Source of the DNA: an uncultured Pelagibacteraceae bacterium
GTDB lineage: Bacteria > Pseudomonadota > Alphaproteobacteria > Pelagibacterales > Pelagibacteraceae
DNA length: 64,000 bases
Reading direction: 5' to 3'
Assembly: GCA_902580115.1 (NCBI GenBank)
Contig: CACHJN010000001.1
Span: 1-64,000, forward strand
The position numbers and the translations under genes are program-made. Numbering within the stretch: position 1 is the first letter of the stretch; each line of letters starts with the position of its first letter. Shown here in pieces: positions 13,222 to 22,800 of the stretch. The notes beneath the pieces are model-generated. The model worked only from the letters and a program-made list of their open reading frames with translations. It was not told where the DNA came from and ran no database searches.

Positions 13222-14128
13222 TTTTAACTGTTTCACCAATTATTTTTAATTCTAAATCCAATTTTACTCCGTGTTTTTCAAATACTTTTTGTTTTACAAA
13301 GTTAATTAATTTTTCAATATCTTCTGAAGATGCTCCTCCTTCATTTACAAAAAAGTTAGAATGTTTTTTCGATATACTGGCCTTACCAAATGATACTAGA
13401 TTACAATTTGAGTTTTGAATTAATTTCCAGGCTTTTTTATCTTTTGGATTTTTAAAAGTACTTCCGCAAGTTTTAATTTGACTTGGTTGGGTTTCTTTTT
13501 TTTTTTGAGAAAAATTTTTAATTTTTTCATGTATCAAATTTTTATCCCCGAGATCAGCGCGAAGATTAGCAGATAAAATTATTAGATCTTCTGGTAAATT
13601 AGTGCCACGGTAAAAAAATTTTATATCTTCTCTTTTTATTTCAATAATTTTTCCCTTAAAATCTGTTCCTTTAACTGAGATCAAAATATCTGAAATTTCA
13701 TTTCCATAACAACCGCTATTCATTCTAATTGCCCCTCCGATAGAACCTGGAATACAAGATAAAAATTCAAAGTTTACAATTGAATTTTCTGCTGCATAAC
13801 TTGACAAAGTTTTATCTAAAGTTCCTGCTCCAACTTCCAAAACTTTATCCCTCTCCTGTTTTATAAAAGAAAATTTTGGACTTAATTTAATTACTACTCC
13901 GCTAAATCCCCCGTCTCTTATCAATGTATTGGATCCTGCTCCTAAGCATATTATTTTAAAAGTATTATTTATAATTTTTAAAAAATTGACAAGTTGATTA
14001 ATGCTTTCTGGTTTAAATAAAATTTTTGCAGGGCCTCCAAGATTAAACCAACTATATTTTGATAAATTTGCATCAAAAATTATGTTTTTGCCAAATTTTT
14101 TTTTTAGTTCACTTTTTTCTAAATTCAT
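13214..14128 (-). CDS. murB: UDP-N-acetylenolpyruvoylglucosamine reductase
   Basis: MurB reduces UDP-GlcNAc-enolpyruvate to UDP-MurNAc using NADPH and FAD. Visible are SWFNLGGPAK, the FAD-binding segment LGAGSNTLIRDGGFSGVVIKL, IPGSIGGAIRMNSGCYG and the C-terminal FVNEGGASSEDIEKLI. The catalytic serine is replaced or shifted as in short-type MurB: the segment QPSQIKTCGSTFKNP holds the proton donor. I use ATG 14128 (304 aa), which forms an ATGA overlap with the murC stop. An ATG at 14155 would add nine residues inside murC. Confidence 0.94.
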   Translation of the reverse strand: MNLEKSELKKKFGKNIIFDANLSKYSWFNLGGPAKILFKPESINQLVNFLKIINNTFKIICLGAGSNTLIRDGGFSGVVIKLSPKFSFIKQERDKVLEVGAGTLDKTLSSYAAENSIVNFEFLSCIPGSIGGAIRMNSGCYGNEISDILISVKGTDFKGKIIEIKREDIKFFYRGTNLPEDLIILSANLRADLGDKNLIHEKIKNFSQKKKETQPSQIKTCGSTFKNPKDKKAWKLIQNSNCNLVSFGKASISKKHSNFFVNEGGASSEDIEKLINFVKQKVFEKHGVKLDLELKIIGETVKNG

Positions 14129-15519
14129 AAAGATTTTTTTAAATTTCTCATCCAATTTGATATTGATCCTGCTCCCATGCCAATTATTATTTCATTTTTA
14201 ATCAAGTTTTTTTTAAAAAAATTTCTAAAATTTTCTTCATCTTTAATAAGAATTACATCAACTTTTGAATTTAACGAAATCATTTTGCCGAATTTAATTA
14301 AATCAAAATTTTTATTTATTTTTTCTCCCGCAGCGTAAATAGGACATAATACTACTCTGTCTGAATACTTAAATGACTTTGAAAATTCTTTTTTTAATAA
14401 ATTTACTCGACTAAACCTATGTGGTTGAAAGACTGAAGTTATTTTCTTTTTATCGGCAACTTTTTTAATACCTTCAAGCACAGAATAAATTTCAGTTGGA
14501 TGATGAGCATAATCATCGTAAAATTCATTTTGATTTTTTTCGAATATTTTAGTCATTCTTCTTTGCACGCCTGTAAACTTTAATAACGCTTTTTTGATTA
14601 CTTTAATACTAATTCCTAAATTTAAACATACACTAATTGCAGCAACAGAATTTAGTATGTTGTGTTTACCAATGAGATTAAGAATTATATTCTTAATGAT
14701 CATTTTTTTTCCTAAAAAATTCTTAACTACAAGATCAAATTTACAATTTTTATTATTATATTGAGGGTTAATTATTTGGTAATCTGCAATTGCATTAAAA
14801 CCATATGTTAATATATTTTTAGTTTTTATTTTCTTTTTGATTTCTTTAATATTTCTGTCATCTATGCAAATTATACATTTTCCAATCGGCGGCGTTTTAT
14901 TAATAAATTTTATGAAACTATTTTCTAAATTTTTATAGTTTTTGTAAAAATCAATATGTTCCTTATCAATATTTGTTACGATAGAATAATTAATAGGAAG
15001 CTTTAAAAAACTACCATCAGACTCGTCTGCTTCCAAAACAGCCCACTCTCCTTTACCAAGTTTTGCATTATTTTTTAGTGAATTAATGACACCCCCATTT
15101 ATTATTGTTGGATCAAGTTTAGACTCTAAAAGAATTTTTGAAACTAATGATGTTGTTGTTGTTTTTCCATGTGAGCCAGAAACAATTATGTTTTTTTTTA
15201 ATGATACAATATTTGAGAGCATTTCTACTCTTTCATAGATAGGTAATTTTCTTTTTTTTGCCTCTTGAACTTCTGGGTTGTTAATTTTAATTGCTGAAGA
15301 TTTGACAAGTATTGTTGCATCTTTTAAATTTTTTTTCTTCTGTCCTAAAAAAAATTTTACTCCCAATTTTTTACAATTTTCAATATTTTTATTCATGCTA
15401 ATATCACTTCCCTGAACCTTAAAACCCATAATTTTCATAATTTGAGCAAGTCCACTCATACCTATTCCTCCCAGGCCAATAAAATGAATAGTTTCTTTTT
15501 GACCAATATTAATTTTCAT
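14125..15519 (-). CDS. murC: UDP-N-acetylmuramate--L-alanine ligase
   Basis: MurC adds L-Ala to UDP-MurNAc, the first stem-peptide residue. The 464-residue product has the three Mur-ligase domains: a Rossmann-like UDP domain (IHFIGLGGIGMSGLAQIM), the central ATPase with P-loop VSGSHGKTTTTS and VLEADESDGSF, and a C-terminal domain with YDDYAHHPTEI and FQPHRFSR. These are MurC-specific. It overlaps murG by 11 bp upstream and murB by 4 bp downstream. Confidence 0.97.
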   Translation of the reverse strand: MKINIGQKETIHFIGLGGIGMSGLAQIMKIMGFKVQGSDISMNKNIENCKKLGVKFFLGQKKKNLKDATILVKSSAIKINNPEVQEAKKRKLPIYERVEMLSNIVSLKKNIIVSGSHGKTTTTSLVSKILLESKLDPTIINGGVINSLKNNAKLGKGEWAVLEADESDGSFLKLPINYSIVTNIDKEHIDFYKNYKNLENSFIKFINKTPPIGKCIICIDDRNIKEIKKKIKTKNILTYGFNAIADYQIINPQYNNKNCKFDLVVKNFLGKKMIIKNIILNLIGKHNILNSVAAISVCLNLGISIKVIKKALLKFTGVQRRMTKIFEKNQNEFYDDYAHHPTEIYSVLEGIKKVADKKKITSVFQPHRFSRVNLLKKEFSKSFKYSDRVVLCPIYAAGEKINKNFDLIKFGKMISLNSKVDVILIKDEENFRNFFKKNLIKNEIIIGMGAGSISNWMRNLKKSL

Positions 15520-16591
15520 AAAATAATTTAGCTATCTCCTCTTTAATATTCATAAAAACATTTTTATCAGAGTGTTTTTTCTGATTCTTTTTTATTAAAT
15601 TTAGCATTGATTTATCTTTATGTATTGACTGAAGCAAATTAAATAGCTTATTTTTCAAATCTTTTTCTTCAACCATTATACCAAAACCTTTGTCGTCAAA
15701 ATATTTAGCATTTTTTAATTGATGATTTTCTGCGGAAGAAGCTAATGGTATTGAAATTATAGGAATTTCACAGTTTAAAAGTTCGGCAAGAGCTGAAGAT
15801 CCTGCTCTCGTAATTACTAAATTTGATAAATTGTAATATTTTAAAATATCAAAAGTAAAGCTAAAAAGTTCAAAATTTATCTTGCTATTGTTATATTTTT
15901 TTTGTAGCTCAAGTTTTTGACCCTCCAAACATTGCTGAAAAACTTTAAATTTCATTCCATTTTTTTTACAATTTACAAATATATCTGGTAATATTTCTGC
16001 AAAAATCTTTGCAGCTTGACTGCCTCCCAACACCAAAATCTTTAATTCGTTTTCTGTTTCTTTTTTATTAATTTTTGAATTGTTAAAAATAGACTCTCTT
16101 AAAATATTTCCTATTATAACAATTTTCTTTTTGTATTTTGAATTTATTCCCTCAATATCTTTGTAAGAAACTAAAATTTTTTTTGAAAAAGGAGCTAGAT
16201 ATCTATTAGATTTACCTATCATTAAGTTGTTTTCATAAATTATTAAAGGGATTCTTAATACGATCCCAGCAAAGCACACTGGGAAAGAAGCGTATCCACC
16301 CATGCCGAAAATAAATTTTGGTTTCGTTTTTATTAAGAAAAATATTGACTTAAAAAAAGCTATTAGAATTTTAAAAATAGAGAAAAATTTTCTTTTTTTG
16401 TTTAATGATGAGCTATCAATTATTTTAGTATTTTTTATAAATTGAATATTTATAAATTTTAAACCTCTCTCATCAGTTGTCAAAATTGAGTTAAAACTAT
16501 TTTTATTTAAATAACTAGCTAAGCTTACTGCTGGAAAAATATGACCTCCTGTACCTCCTGTAGCAATTATTATTTTTTTATTATCACTCAT
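15509..16591 (-). CDS. murG: Lipid II synthase (GlcNAc transferase) MurG
   Basis: MurG transfers GlcNAc from UDP-GlcNAc to lipid I on the inner face of the membrane, giving lipid II. It is a GT-B fold protein of 360 residues. It has the N-terminal glycine loop ATGGTGGHIFPA, the membrane-association and acceptor segment GMGGYASFPVCFAG, LVLGGSQAAKIF at the start of the C-terminal domain, and ITRAGSSALAELL contacting the donor. It overlaps ftsW by 8 bp and murC by 11 bp. Confidence 0.96.
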   Translation of the reverse strand: MSDNKKIIIATGGTGGHIFPAVSLASYLNKNSFNSILTTDERGLKFINIQFIKNTKIIDSSSLNKKRKFFSIFKILIAFFKSIFFLIKTKPKFIFGMGGYASFPVCFAGIVLRIPLIIYENNLMIGKSNRYLAPFSKKILVSYKDIEGINSKYKKKIVIIGNILRESIFNNSKINKKETENELKILVLGGSQAAKIFAEILPDIFVNCKKNGMKFKVFQQCLEGQKLELQKKYNNSKINFELFSFTFDILKYYNLSNLVITRAGSSALAELLNCEIPIISIPLASSAENHQLKNAKYFDDKGFGIMVEEKDLKNKLFNLLQSIHKDKSMLNLIKKNQKKHSDKNVFMNIKEEIAKLFYEN

Positions 16592-17711
16592 ATTTAAATC
16601 TGTTTTTTGTAAAGTTTAGAATTACTCCGGCTAAAACTGAACTACCAATTAATGAGGATCCTCCATAACTTAAAAAAGGCAAGGTCATGCCTGTTGTTGG
16701 TAATAAACTTGTATTTACACCAATATGTATGAAAGTTTGAAAAATTAATAAAGAGGATAAACCGCAAAGTGATATTTTTGAATTTTCATCAGAAATTTTA
16801 ATACAATTTTTAATTATCTTATATGAAATATATAAAAAAATAGTTACTACAAATACTGATATTACAGAACCAAATTCTTCCGTTATAACCGCTATTATGT
16901 AGTCAGTGTGTGCCTCCGGAACACTATCTTTTAAAATTCCTTCTCCCATACCTTGGCCTTTAAGCCCACCCTGTTTAATTGCGGCTAAAGCTTTGTCTGT
17001 TTGAAAGCTATCCCCTTTGGTTGGATCAAAAAAAGTATTTAATCTTTGAGTTATGTAACCAAACTTTTCAGGAAATATTGATAAAATTGCGATCGAACAA
17101 ATAATTAATAAACCAAACAAGAGCAAAATATAACTTATTTTTATTCCTGAAATAAACACAATAGATAACCAAGTCGTTATAAGTAAAATTGATTGGCCAA
17201 TATCTGGTTGATTTAAAAGTAATATTATTATCGCTGTAAGAATTAGTAAGCTTAGGAAATATGAATAATTGGAATTTTTTTCTTTGCTGCTGCTTATTAA
17301 GCTAGCTGTAATTAATACAAAAAAAGGTTTAATAATCTCGATAGGTTGTAGACGAAAAAAAAACAAATCTAACCATCTTTTAGCGCCTTTAATTTCTACT
17401 CCCAAAAAAGGAACTAAAATTAACAAAATTAATGATATTGTAAACATTGGTAAAATTATTTTTTTTAAAAAAGAAATTTTAATGTAAGAGATGATAAACA
17501 TTATAGAAATTGCTAATATGGAAAATGTTAGGTGTCTTGAAAAATAATGGTAAAAATCTTTATTCAATCTTTCCCCAGCAAGCGAAGAAGTTGAAGAAAA
17601 TGAGAAGAAAACTCCTAAAAAAAATAAAGCTAAAAAACTAAATAAAATATTTTTATCAATATTTCTCCAATAATCACTTAATCTTTCAGAATTAATGAAA
17701 TTTTTTAGCAT
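16584..17711 (-). CDS. ftsW: Septal peptidoglycan glycosyltransferase FtsW
   Basis: FtsW is a SEDS-family polytopic membrane protein that polymerises lipid II at the septum with FtsI. The 375-residue product has about ten hydrophobic helices. SEDS landmarks are KGAKRWLDLFFFRLQPIE, NQPDIGQSILL, the extracellular loop QTDKALAAIKQGGLKGQGMG, VPEAHTDYIIAVITEEFG and the C-terminal GMTLPFLSYGGSSL. It overlaps murD by 20 bp. Pairing with ftsI upstream in the same transcript supports FtsW rather than RodA. Confidence 0.96.
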   Translation of the reverse strand: MLKNFINSERLSDYWRNIDKNILFSFLALFFLGVFFSFSSTSSLAGERLNKDFYHYFSRHLTFSILAISIMFIISYIKISFLKKIILPMFTISLILLILVPFLGVEIKGAKRWLDLFFFRLQPIEIIKPFFVLITASLISSSKEKNSNYSYFLSLLILTAIIILLLNQPDIGQSILLITTWLSIVFISGIKISYILLLFGLLIICSIAILSIFPEKFGYITQRLNTFFDPTKGDSFQTDKALAAIKQGGLKGQGMGEGILKDSVPEAHTDYIIAVITEEFGSVISVFVVTIFLYISYKIIKNCIKISDENSKISLCGLSSLLIFQTFIHIGVNTSLLPTTGMTLPFLSYGGSSLIGSSVLAGVILNFTKNRFKYE

Positions 17712-18966
17712 TATAGTTTACCAATTTTTTAAATTTTTCACCTCTTTCAACGAAGTTTTTGAATTGATCATACGAAGCACTTGCAGGACTAAATAAAATA
17801 GTAACCTTTTTCTTTTTGTCATAAGATTTAAAAATTTTATTTACTGCTACTTTTAAATTCTTACTAACTTCAAATTTAATTTTTTTATTAATTTGATTTT
17901 TAAAATAATTAGTATGATTACCTATGATATAAGCTTTTATAATTTTTTTTTTAAATTGATTGATATTTATTTTGTCATTCTTTTTTGGCTGGCCACCTAT
18001 GATCCAAACAATATTTTCATTTGATTCTAAAGCAAATTTTGTGGACTCGAAAGAAGTAGCTTTCGAGTCATTAATAAAAGTATGATTACCAAGCTTTAGG
18101 AAGATCTCATGCCGATGGGATAGTCCATTAAAGGACTTCAGAGACTTTAAAAAGTTTTGTTTGTTAACTTTAAAAAGTCTCGTTATAAAATATGCAAATT
18201 TTACATTATCTTTATTGGTATTAAGTTGGAGATACTTATTGGGAATGGTTTTAAATTTAATTGGATTGTTTTTTATAAATTTTAATTTTGCTGAAAAATT
18301 TTTATTTTGATAGAGTTTTTTTAAATTATCATCACTTAAAAATGCAATATCACTTTTTGTTTGGTTGTTAAAAATTTTAATTTTTGAATTTACATATTTT
18401 TTCTTTGAACCGTGCCAATCTAAATGATCTTGAGATATATTTAATATTACAGCACAGTATGGTTTTATAAACTGAGAATACTCTAATTGAAAAGATGACG
18501 CTTCGATAATATATATGTCATTTTTTATGAATTCTAGATTTAATATTGGTCTTCCAATATTACCTGCTAATTTATTCTTAATTTTATTTTTTTTTAAAAT
18601 ATGATGAACTAAATAACAAGTGGTTGATTTGCCATTTGTTCCTGTGATAATGATTGATTTTTTTACTTTGTTTCTTAAAAAAAATAAATCTAAATCAGTT
18701 ATAATTTTCTTTTTATTTTTTAACAATAGCTTTTTAAATTTCGATTTTTGAATATCTATTCCAGGGCTCATAACTATATAATCAACCCGGTTTAAATTAA
18801 ATTTAAAAATATTCTTAAGTTTTACGTTTGATTTATTGAATTTATCATCCCAAGTAAAAATTTTATTTGCTTTGTTTCTTTTAAGAAAATTTACTACAGA
18901 TTTACCTGTTAAACCTAAACCATAGACAGCGAAACTTTTGCTTCTAAAATTAAATGATGCACGCAT
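17692..18966 (-). CDS. murD: UDP-N-acetylmuramoyl-L-alanine--D-glutamate ligase
   Basis: MurD adds D-Glu to UDP-MurNAc-L-Ala. The 424-residue protein has FAVYGLGLTGKSVVNFL, then VMSPGID, the ATP loop ITGTNGKSTTCYLV, EASSFQLEY, SQDHLDWHGS, FNGLSHRHE and NDSKATSFEST, the last being a MurD signature. It is somewhat diverged and Lys-rich, like its neighbours. Its start overlaps the last base of mraY, and its end overlaps ftsW by 20 bp, implying coupled translation. Confidence 0.95.
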   Translation of the reverse strand: MRASFNFRSKSFAVYGLGLTGKSVVNFLKRNKANKIFTWDDKFNKSNVKLKNIFKFNLNRVDYIVMSPGIDIQKSKFKKLLLKNKKKIITDLDLFFLRNKVKKSIIITGTNGKSTTCYLVHHILKKNKIKNKLAGNIGRPILNLEFIKNDIYIIEASSFQLEYSQFIKPYCAVILNISQDHLDWHGSKKKYVNSKIKIFNNQTKSDIAFLSDDNLKKLYQNKNFSAKLKFIKNNPIKFKTIPNKYLQLNTNKDNVKFAYFITRLFKVNKQNFLKSLKSFNGLSHRHEIFLKLGNHTFINDSKATSFESTKFALESNENIVWIIGGQPKKNDKININQFKKKIIKAYIIGNHTNYFKNQINKKIKFEVSKNLKVAVNKIFKSYDKKKKVTILFSPASASYDQFKNFVERGEKFKKLVNYNAKKFH

Positions 18967-20051
18967 TATCTTAATTTAAGTGTTGCTAGTCCGACTAAAG
19001 CGAGAATAATAGCAATAATCCAAAATCTAATAACTATTGTAGACTCTGCCCACCCCTTTTTTTCAAAATGATGATGAATAGGTGCCATCATAAAAACTCT
19101 TTTACCTGTCAGTTTAAAAGAAATTACTTGTATAATTACAGAAATAGTTTCTAAAACAAACAGCCCTCCAATTATTGCAAGAACTATTTCATGTTTAACG
19201 ATTATCGCAACTGCTGCTAAAGAGCCTCCTAAAGATAAAGACCCAGTATCTCCCATAAAAATTTTTGCAGGTGGTGCATTATACCAAAGAAAACCTAAGC
19301 AAGATCCTACTATGGCTCCACAAAAAATTGCAGTTTCACCAACTCCTGGGATATATTGTATCTTTAAATATTCAGAAAAAATAATATTACCCACTACATA
19401 ACTTATGAATGTAAAAGATAGTGCCACTAGCATGATGGGGACGGTTGCCAAACCGTCTAGTCCGTCAGTTAAATTAACAGCGTTTGAAGATCCAATAATA
19501 ACAAATAAACCAAATGGTATAAAAAATATTCCAAGATCTAAAATTAGATTTTTGAAAAATGGGAAATAAATATTGTTTATATATTCATGATCTGAAATAT
19601 GAATTAATATTAACAATGTTATTAAACCAATAATAAATTGACCAAAAAATTTGAGTTTTGAATTTAATCCAATTGAATTTCTATATTTTATTTTAAGTAA
19701 ATCATCTATAAAACCTAAAGTTCCTAAACTTATCGAAATAAAAATTAATGACCAGATATAAATATTCTTAAGGTCTGCCCAAAGTAAAGTACTTGATAAC
19801 ATTCCTATAATAATAATAATTCCACCCATTGTTGGTGTGCCAGATTTTTTTACTATATGGTCAATAGGTCCATCTTGTCGAATAGGTCCTGTAATGTCCA
19901 TTTTAGAAAAAAATTTAATTAGTGGACCGCCAATTAAAAAAACAATTATCAGTGAAGTCATTAATGATAATCCTGTTCTAAAGGTAAGATATTTAAATAC
20001 ATTTAAAAAAGAATATTTATCAATAAGTGAAGTTAAAAATTCAAATAGCAT
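18966..20051 (-). CDS. mraY: Phospho-N-acetylmuramoyl-pentapeptide transferase
   Basis: MraY attaches the UDP-MurNAc-pentapeptide to undecaprenyl phosphate, making lipid I in the inner membrane. The 361-residue polytopic protein shows the family motifs: KSGTPTMGGIII, FIDDLLKI (Asp pair), the NAVNLTDGLDGLA box, FMGDTGSLSLGG and the cytoplasmic MAPIHHHFEKKGW histidine motif. It overlaps the murEF gene by 11 bp. Confidence 0.97.
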   Translation of the reverse strand: MLFEFLTSLIDKYSFLNVFKYLTFRTGLSLMTSLIIVFLIGGPLIKFFSKMDITGPIRQDGPIDHIVKKSGTPTMGGIIIIIGMLSSTLLWADLKNIYIWSLIFISISLGTLGFIDDLLKIKYRNSIGLNSKLKFFGQFIIGLITLLILIHISDHEYINNIYFPFFKNLILDLGIFFIPFGLFVIIGSSNAVNLTDGLDGLATVPIMLVALSFTFISYVVGNIIFSEYLKIQYIPGVGETAIFCGAIVGSCLGFLWYNAPPAKIFMGDTGSLSLGGSLAAVAIIVKHEIVLAIIGGLFVLETISVIIQVISFKLTGKRVFMMAPIHHHFEKKGWAESTIVIRFWIIAIILALVGLATLKLR

Positions 20052-22800
20052 TAATTCTTCCTTCGGTTAAATTCTTCGATATTTTATTCAAACCTGTAGC
20101 ATTGGAGCCTTTAATCATCAAATAATCATTATTTTGTAAAATTGGAAGTAATATTTCTTTAAAATCAGATTTGTCTTGTAAAACATTGCCTCGTTTATTT
20201 TTATTTACATTTTTATAAGTATTCATAATAAGATCCCCGTATACAAATAACCTATTTATATTTGAGTCATTAATAATAGGAGAAAGTTTCTTATGTAACA
20301 TTTTAGATTTATTTCCTAATTCCAGCATGTCTCCTAACAAAATATATTTATGATTATTATTTTTTAAGTTAGATAAATTTAAAATAGATTGTTTCATTGA
20401 TAATGGATTAGCATTGTAACTTTCATCTATCAGATTAAAAATTAAATTTTTATATTTAATCTTATATACTTTACCCCTTCCTTCTAGGATTTTAATATTT
20501 TTAATTTTATTTTTTACTTTATTAACATCTAATTTTAAAATTTCTAAAGCTGCAATAGCAAAAGCTATATTTTTTATTAATTGATCTTTGGTTTTAATTA
20601 AATATTCTTTTTTAAATGATCTAATTTTGACTAATTTAAATCTGGCAAAATTTTTTACCTTAACTATTTTTACATCTGATTTGCTATCATAACCTATAGA
20701 AACAACCTTTATTTTTCTTCTCTTAGCTAAAGATTTAAAAAAGTTATAATATTCACTATCTCTATCAATTATTAGGCTTCCTGACGCAGAAATATTATTT
20801 ATTATTTCTCCCTTGGCTTTAGCTATATGATTTAAATTTTTAAAATTTTCAATATGAGCCTCGGCTACATTAGTGATAATACCTATATTCGGTTTTACAA
20901 TTTTTGAGAGATTGTCTATCTCTCCTTTTTTACTCATCCCAATTTCGAAAACACCATATTTATGTTCTTGTTCAAGATTACATAAACTTAATGGTACTCC
21001 GTATGAATTATTAAATGATCTCGGCGAAAAATAAGTTTCGCCATAATTCTTAAGTAAATTTCCTATTAGGTCTTTAACCGATGTTTTGCCAGAGCTACCA
21101 GTAACTGCAATTATTTTTCCATTTGTATAATTTCTTTTCAAAATTGCTAATCTTTTAAGGAAGCTGTAAGTATTAGAAACTTTAATAGTTTTATTTTTTG
21201 AAACTTTATTAAAATTTTTTGATATAACACAATTATTTGCACCTTTTAAAATAGCTTCTTTTATAAAATTATGGCCATCATTTTTTTTACCTTTAATTGC
21301 TACAAATAGATTTCCTTTTTTTACTGTTTTAGAATCTATAGAAACTCCAAAAAAACCTTTATTAAATTTTTTATTTAAAATTTTATTTAAAATGAAATTA
21401 TTTTGCTGTGAGTTAATTAGAAATTTCGTTTTCTTTTTTGTCATTTTTAAATTTTTTATTATCTCAAAGTCTGAAGTTTTAAATTTCTTTTTTCCATAGT
21501 CTTGGATGTTCTCATGACCCTTTCCTGCTATTAAAATTATTTCCCCAGGTCTTGATTGTTTTACCGCAGATTTAATGGCTAAAGTTCTGTTACCTATCTC
21601 GTAAACTTTTTCTTTTTTAATATGTTTTATGATTTCTTTTCTTATAGTTTCTGGTTTTTCATTTCTAGGATTATCATCTGTTATAAAAATTTTATTACAA
21701 AGTTGATTTACTATTTTTCCTATTTTTCCTCTTTTATTTTTATCTCTTTCACCACCGCAACCAAAAACTATTGTAACATCTCTGTTGTAGTGCGTTTTGA
21801 GAGAGTTTATTGCAGTTTTAATTGCTTCTGGAGTATGAGCAAAATCTATAAATACTTTTGTTTGATCAGGATATTCTTTTACTAATTCTAGCCTGCCCTT
21901 CACACTTTTCAATCTTTCAAAACATTTAGAAATTTTTTTTTTGTTTAATCCTAAGACTTCACAGGCCTTTATAGCCATCATTAAGTTTTTCTTTTGAAAA
22001 TTTCCAATTAGTTTAAATTTCGAAAAGTCATATTCTTGTTCTAATTTATCAACAAATATTTTTCTTAATTGTCTTTTTTGTGATATTTGTTTTATTTGTT
22101 TGAATTGAGGAATATTTTTATCTGTAATAACATAACTATTTTTCGTTAATAATTTTTCAAAAAGTATTAATTTGGCTCTAAGATAATTTTTTAAAGATTT
22201 ATGATAATCTAAGTGATCTTGGCTTAAATTTGTAAAAATTCCTGCTTTTAGTTTTATACCATTTAGTCTACCTTGATCTAAACCATGGCTAGACGCTTCT
22301 ATTAAAACATTATCAATTTTTTTTTCTTTTAAAATTTTAAGTTCTTTATGTAAAGAAATAACGTCTGGACTGGTTAAATTATTTTTTTTATTTTTTTTTG
22401 TTTTTATTCCTAGAGTCCCAATTGTGGCTACTGGTAAATTATTAATTGAAAAAATTTGATGAAAAAAATCAGCAACTGAACTTTTACCATTAGTCCCAGT
22501 TACCGCAATAATATTTTTAGGTTTATTAAAATAAAATTTTGAACAAATTTTTCCTAGGCACTCCCTAACATTTCTTACTTTAATAATTTTTAAGTTTTTT
22601 TTATTTTCTTTTGAGGATATAATTGCGCACGCTCCTTTTTTGAGAGCATGATACATAAATTTTTCTCCATTATTTAGAGATCCTTTTAAAGCAAAAAAAA
22701 GTTCACCCTTTTTAAGATTTCTTGTGTCTGAAGATAATCCTTTAACTTTTATATTTGAAAGTTTTTTTGGGCAATTTTTAATTAGTTTTTTCAACAACAT
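20041..22800 (-). CDS. murEF: MurE-MurF fusion: meso-DAP-adding and D-Ala-D-Ala-adding ligases in one protein
   Basis: The single 919-residue frame holds two complete Mur ligases. Residues 1-452 are MurE: the UDP domain, ATP loop AVTGTNGKSSVADF, SSHGLDQGR, HTPEAI and the TDDNPRNE motif, in which DNPR marks meso-diaminopimelate specificity. A Met at residue 453 (codon at 21444) begins a full MurF of 467 residues: VSIDSKTVKKGNLFVAIKG, ATP loop AVTGSSGKTSVKDL, IGMSKKGEI, NVAEAHIENF and SYNANPLSMKQS. There is no stop or linker between them, so the MurE stop has been lost while MurF keeps its old initiator Met. The gene overlaps ftsI by 23 bp and mraY by 11 bp. Confidence 0.95.
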   Translation of the reverse strand: MLLKKLIKNCPKKLSNIKVKGLSSDTRNLKKGELFFALKGSLNNGEKFMYHALKKGACAIISSKENKKNLKIIKVRNVRECLGKICSKFYFNKPKNIIAVTGTNGKSSVADFFHQIFSINNLPVATIGTLGIKTKKNKKNNLTSPDVISLHKELKILKEKKIDNVLIEASSHGLDQGRLNGIKLKAGIFTNLSQDHLDYHKSLKNYLRAKLILFEKLLTKNSYVITDKNIPQFKQIKQISQKRQLRKIFVDKLEQEYDFSKFKLIGNFQKKNLMMAIKACEVLGLNKKKISKCFERLKSVKGRLELVKEYPDQTKVFIDFAHTPEAIKTAINSLKTHYNRDVTIVFGCGGERDKNKRGKIGKIVNQLCNKIFITDDNPRNEKPETIRKEIIKHIKKEKVYEIGNRTLAIKSAVKQSRPGEIILIAGKGHENIQDYGKKKFKTSDFEIIKNLKMTKKKTKFLINSQQNNFILNKILNKKFNKGFFGVSIDSKTVKKGNLFVAIKGKKNDGHNFIKEAILKGANNCVISKNFNKVSKNKTIKVSNTYSFLKRLAILKRNYTNGKIIAVTGSSGKTSVKDLIGNLLKNYGETYFSPRSFNNSYGVPLSLCNLEQEHKYGVFEIGMSKKGEIDNLSKIVKPNIGIITNVAEAHIENFKNLNHIAKAKGEIINNISASGSLIIDRDSEYYNFFKSLAKRRKIKVVSIGYDSKSDVKIVKVKNFARFKLVKIRSFKKEYLIKTKDQLIKNIAFAIAALEILKLDVNKVKNKIKNIKILEGRGKVYKIKYKNLIFNLIDESYNANPLSMKQSILNLSNLKNNNHKYILLGDMLELGNKSKMLHKKLSPIINDSNINRLFVYGDLIMNTYKNVNKNKRGNVLQDKSDFKEILLPILQNNDYLMIKGSNATGLNKISKNLTEGRINAI

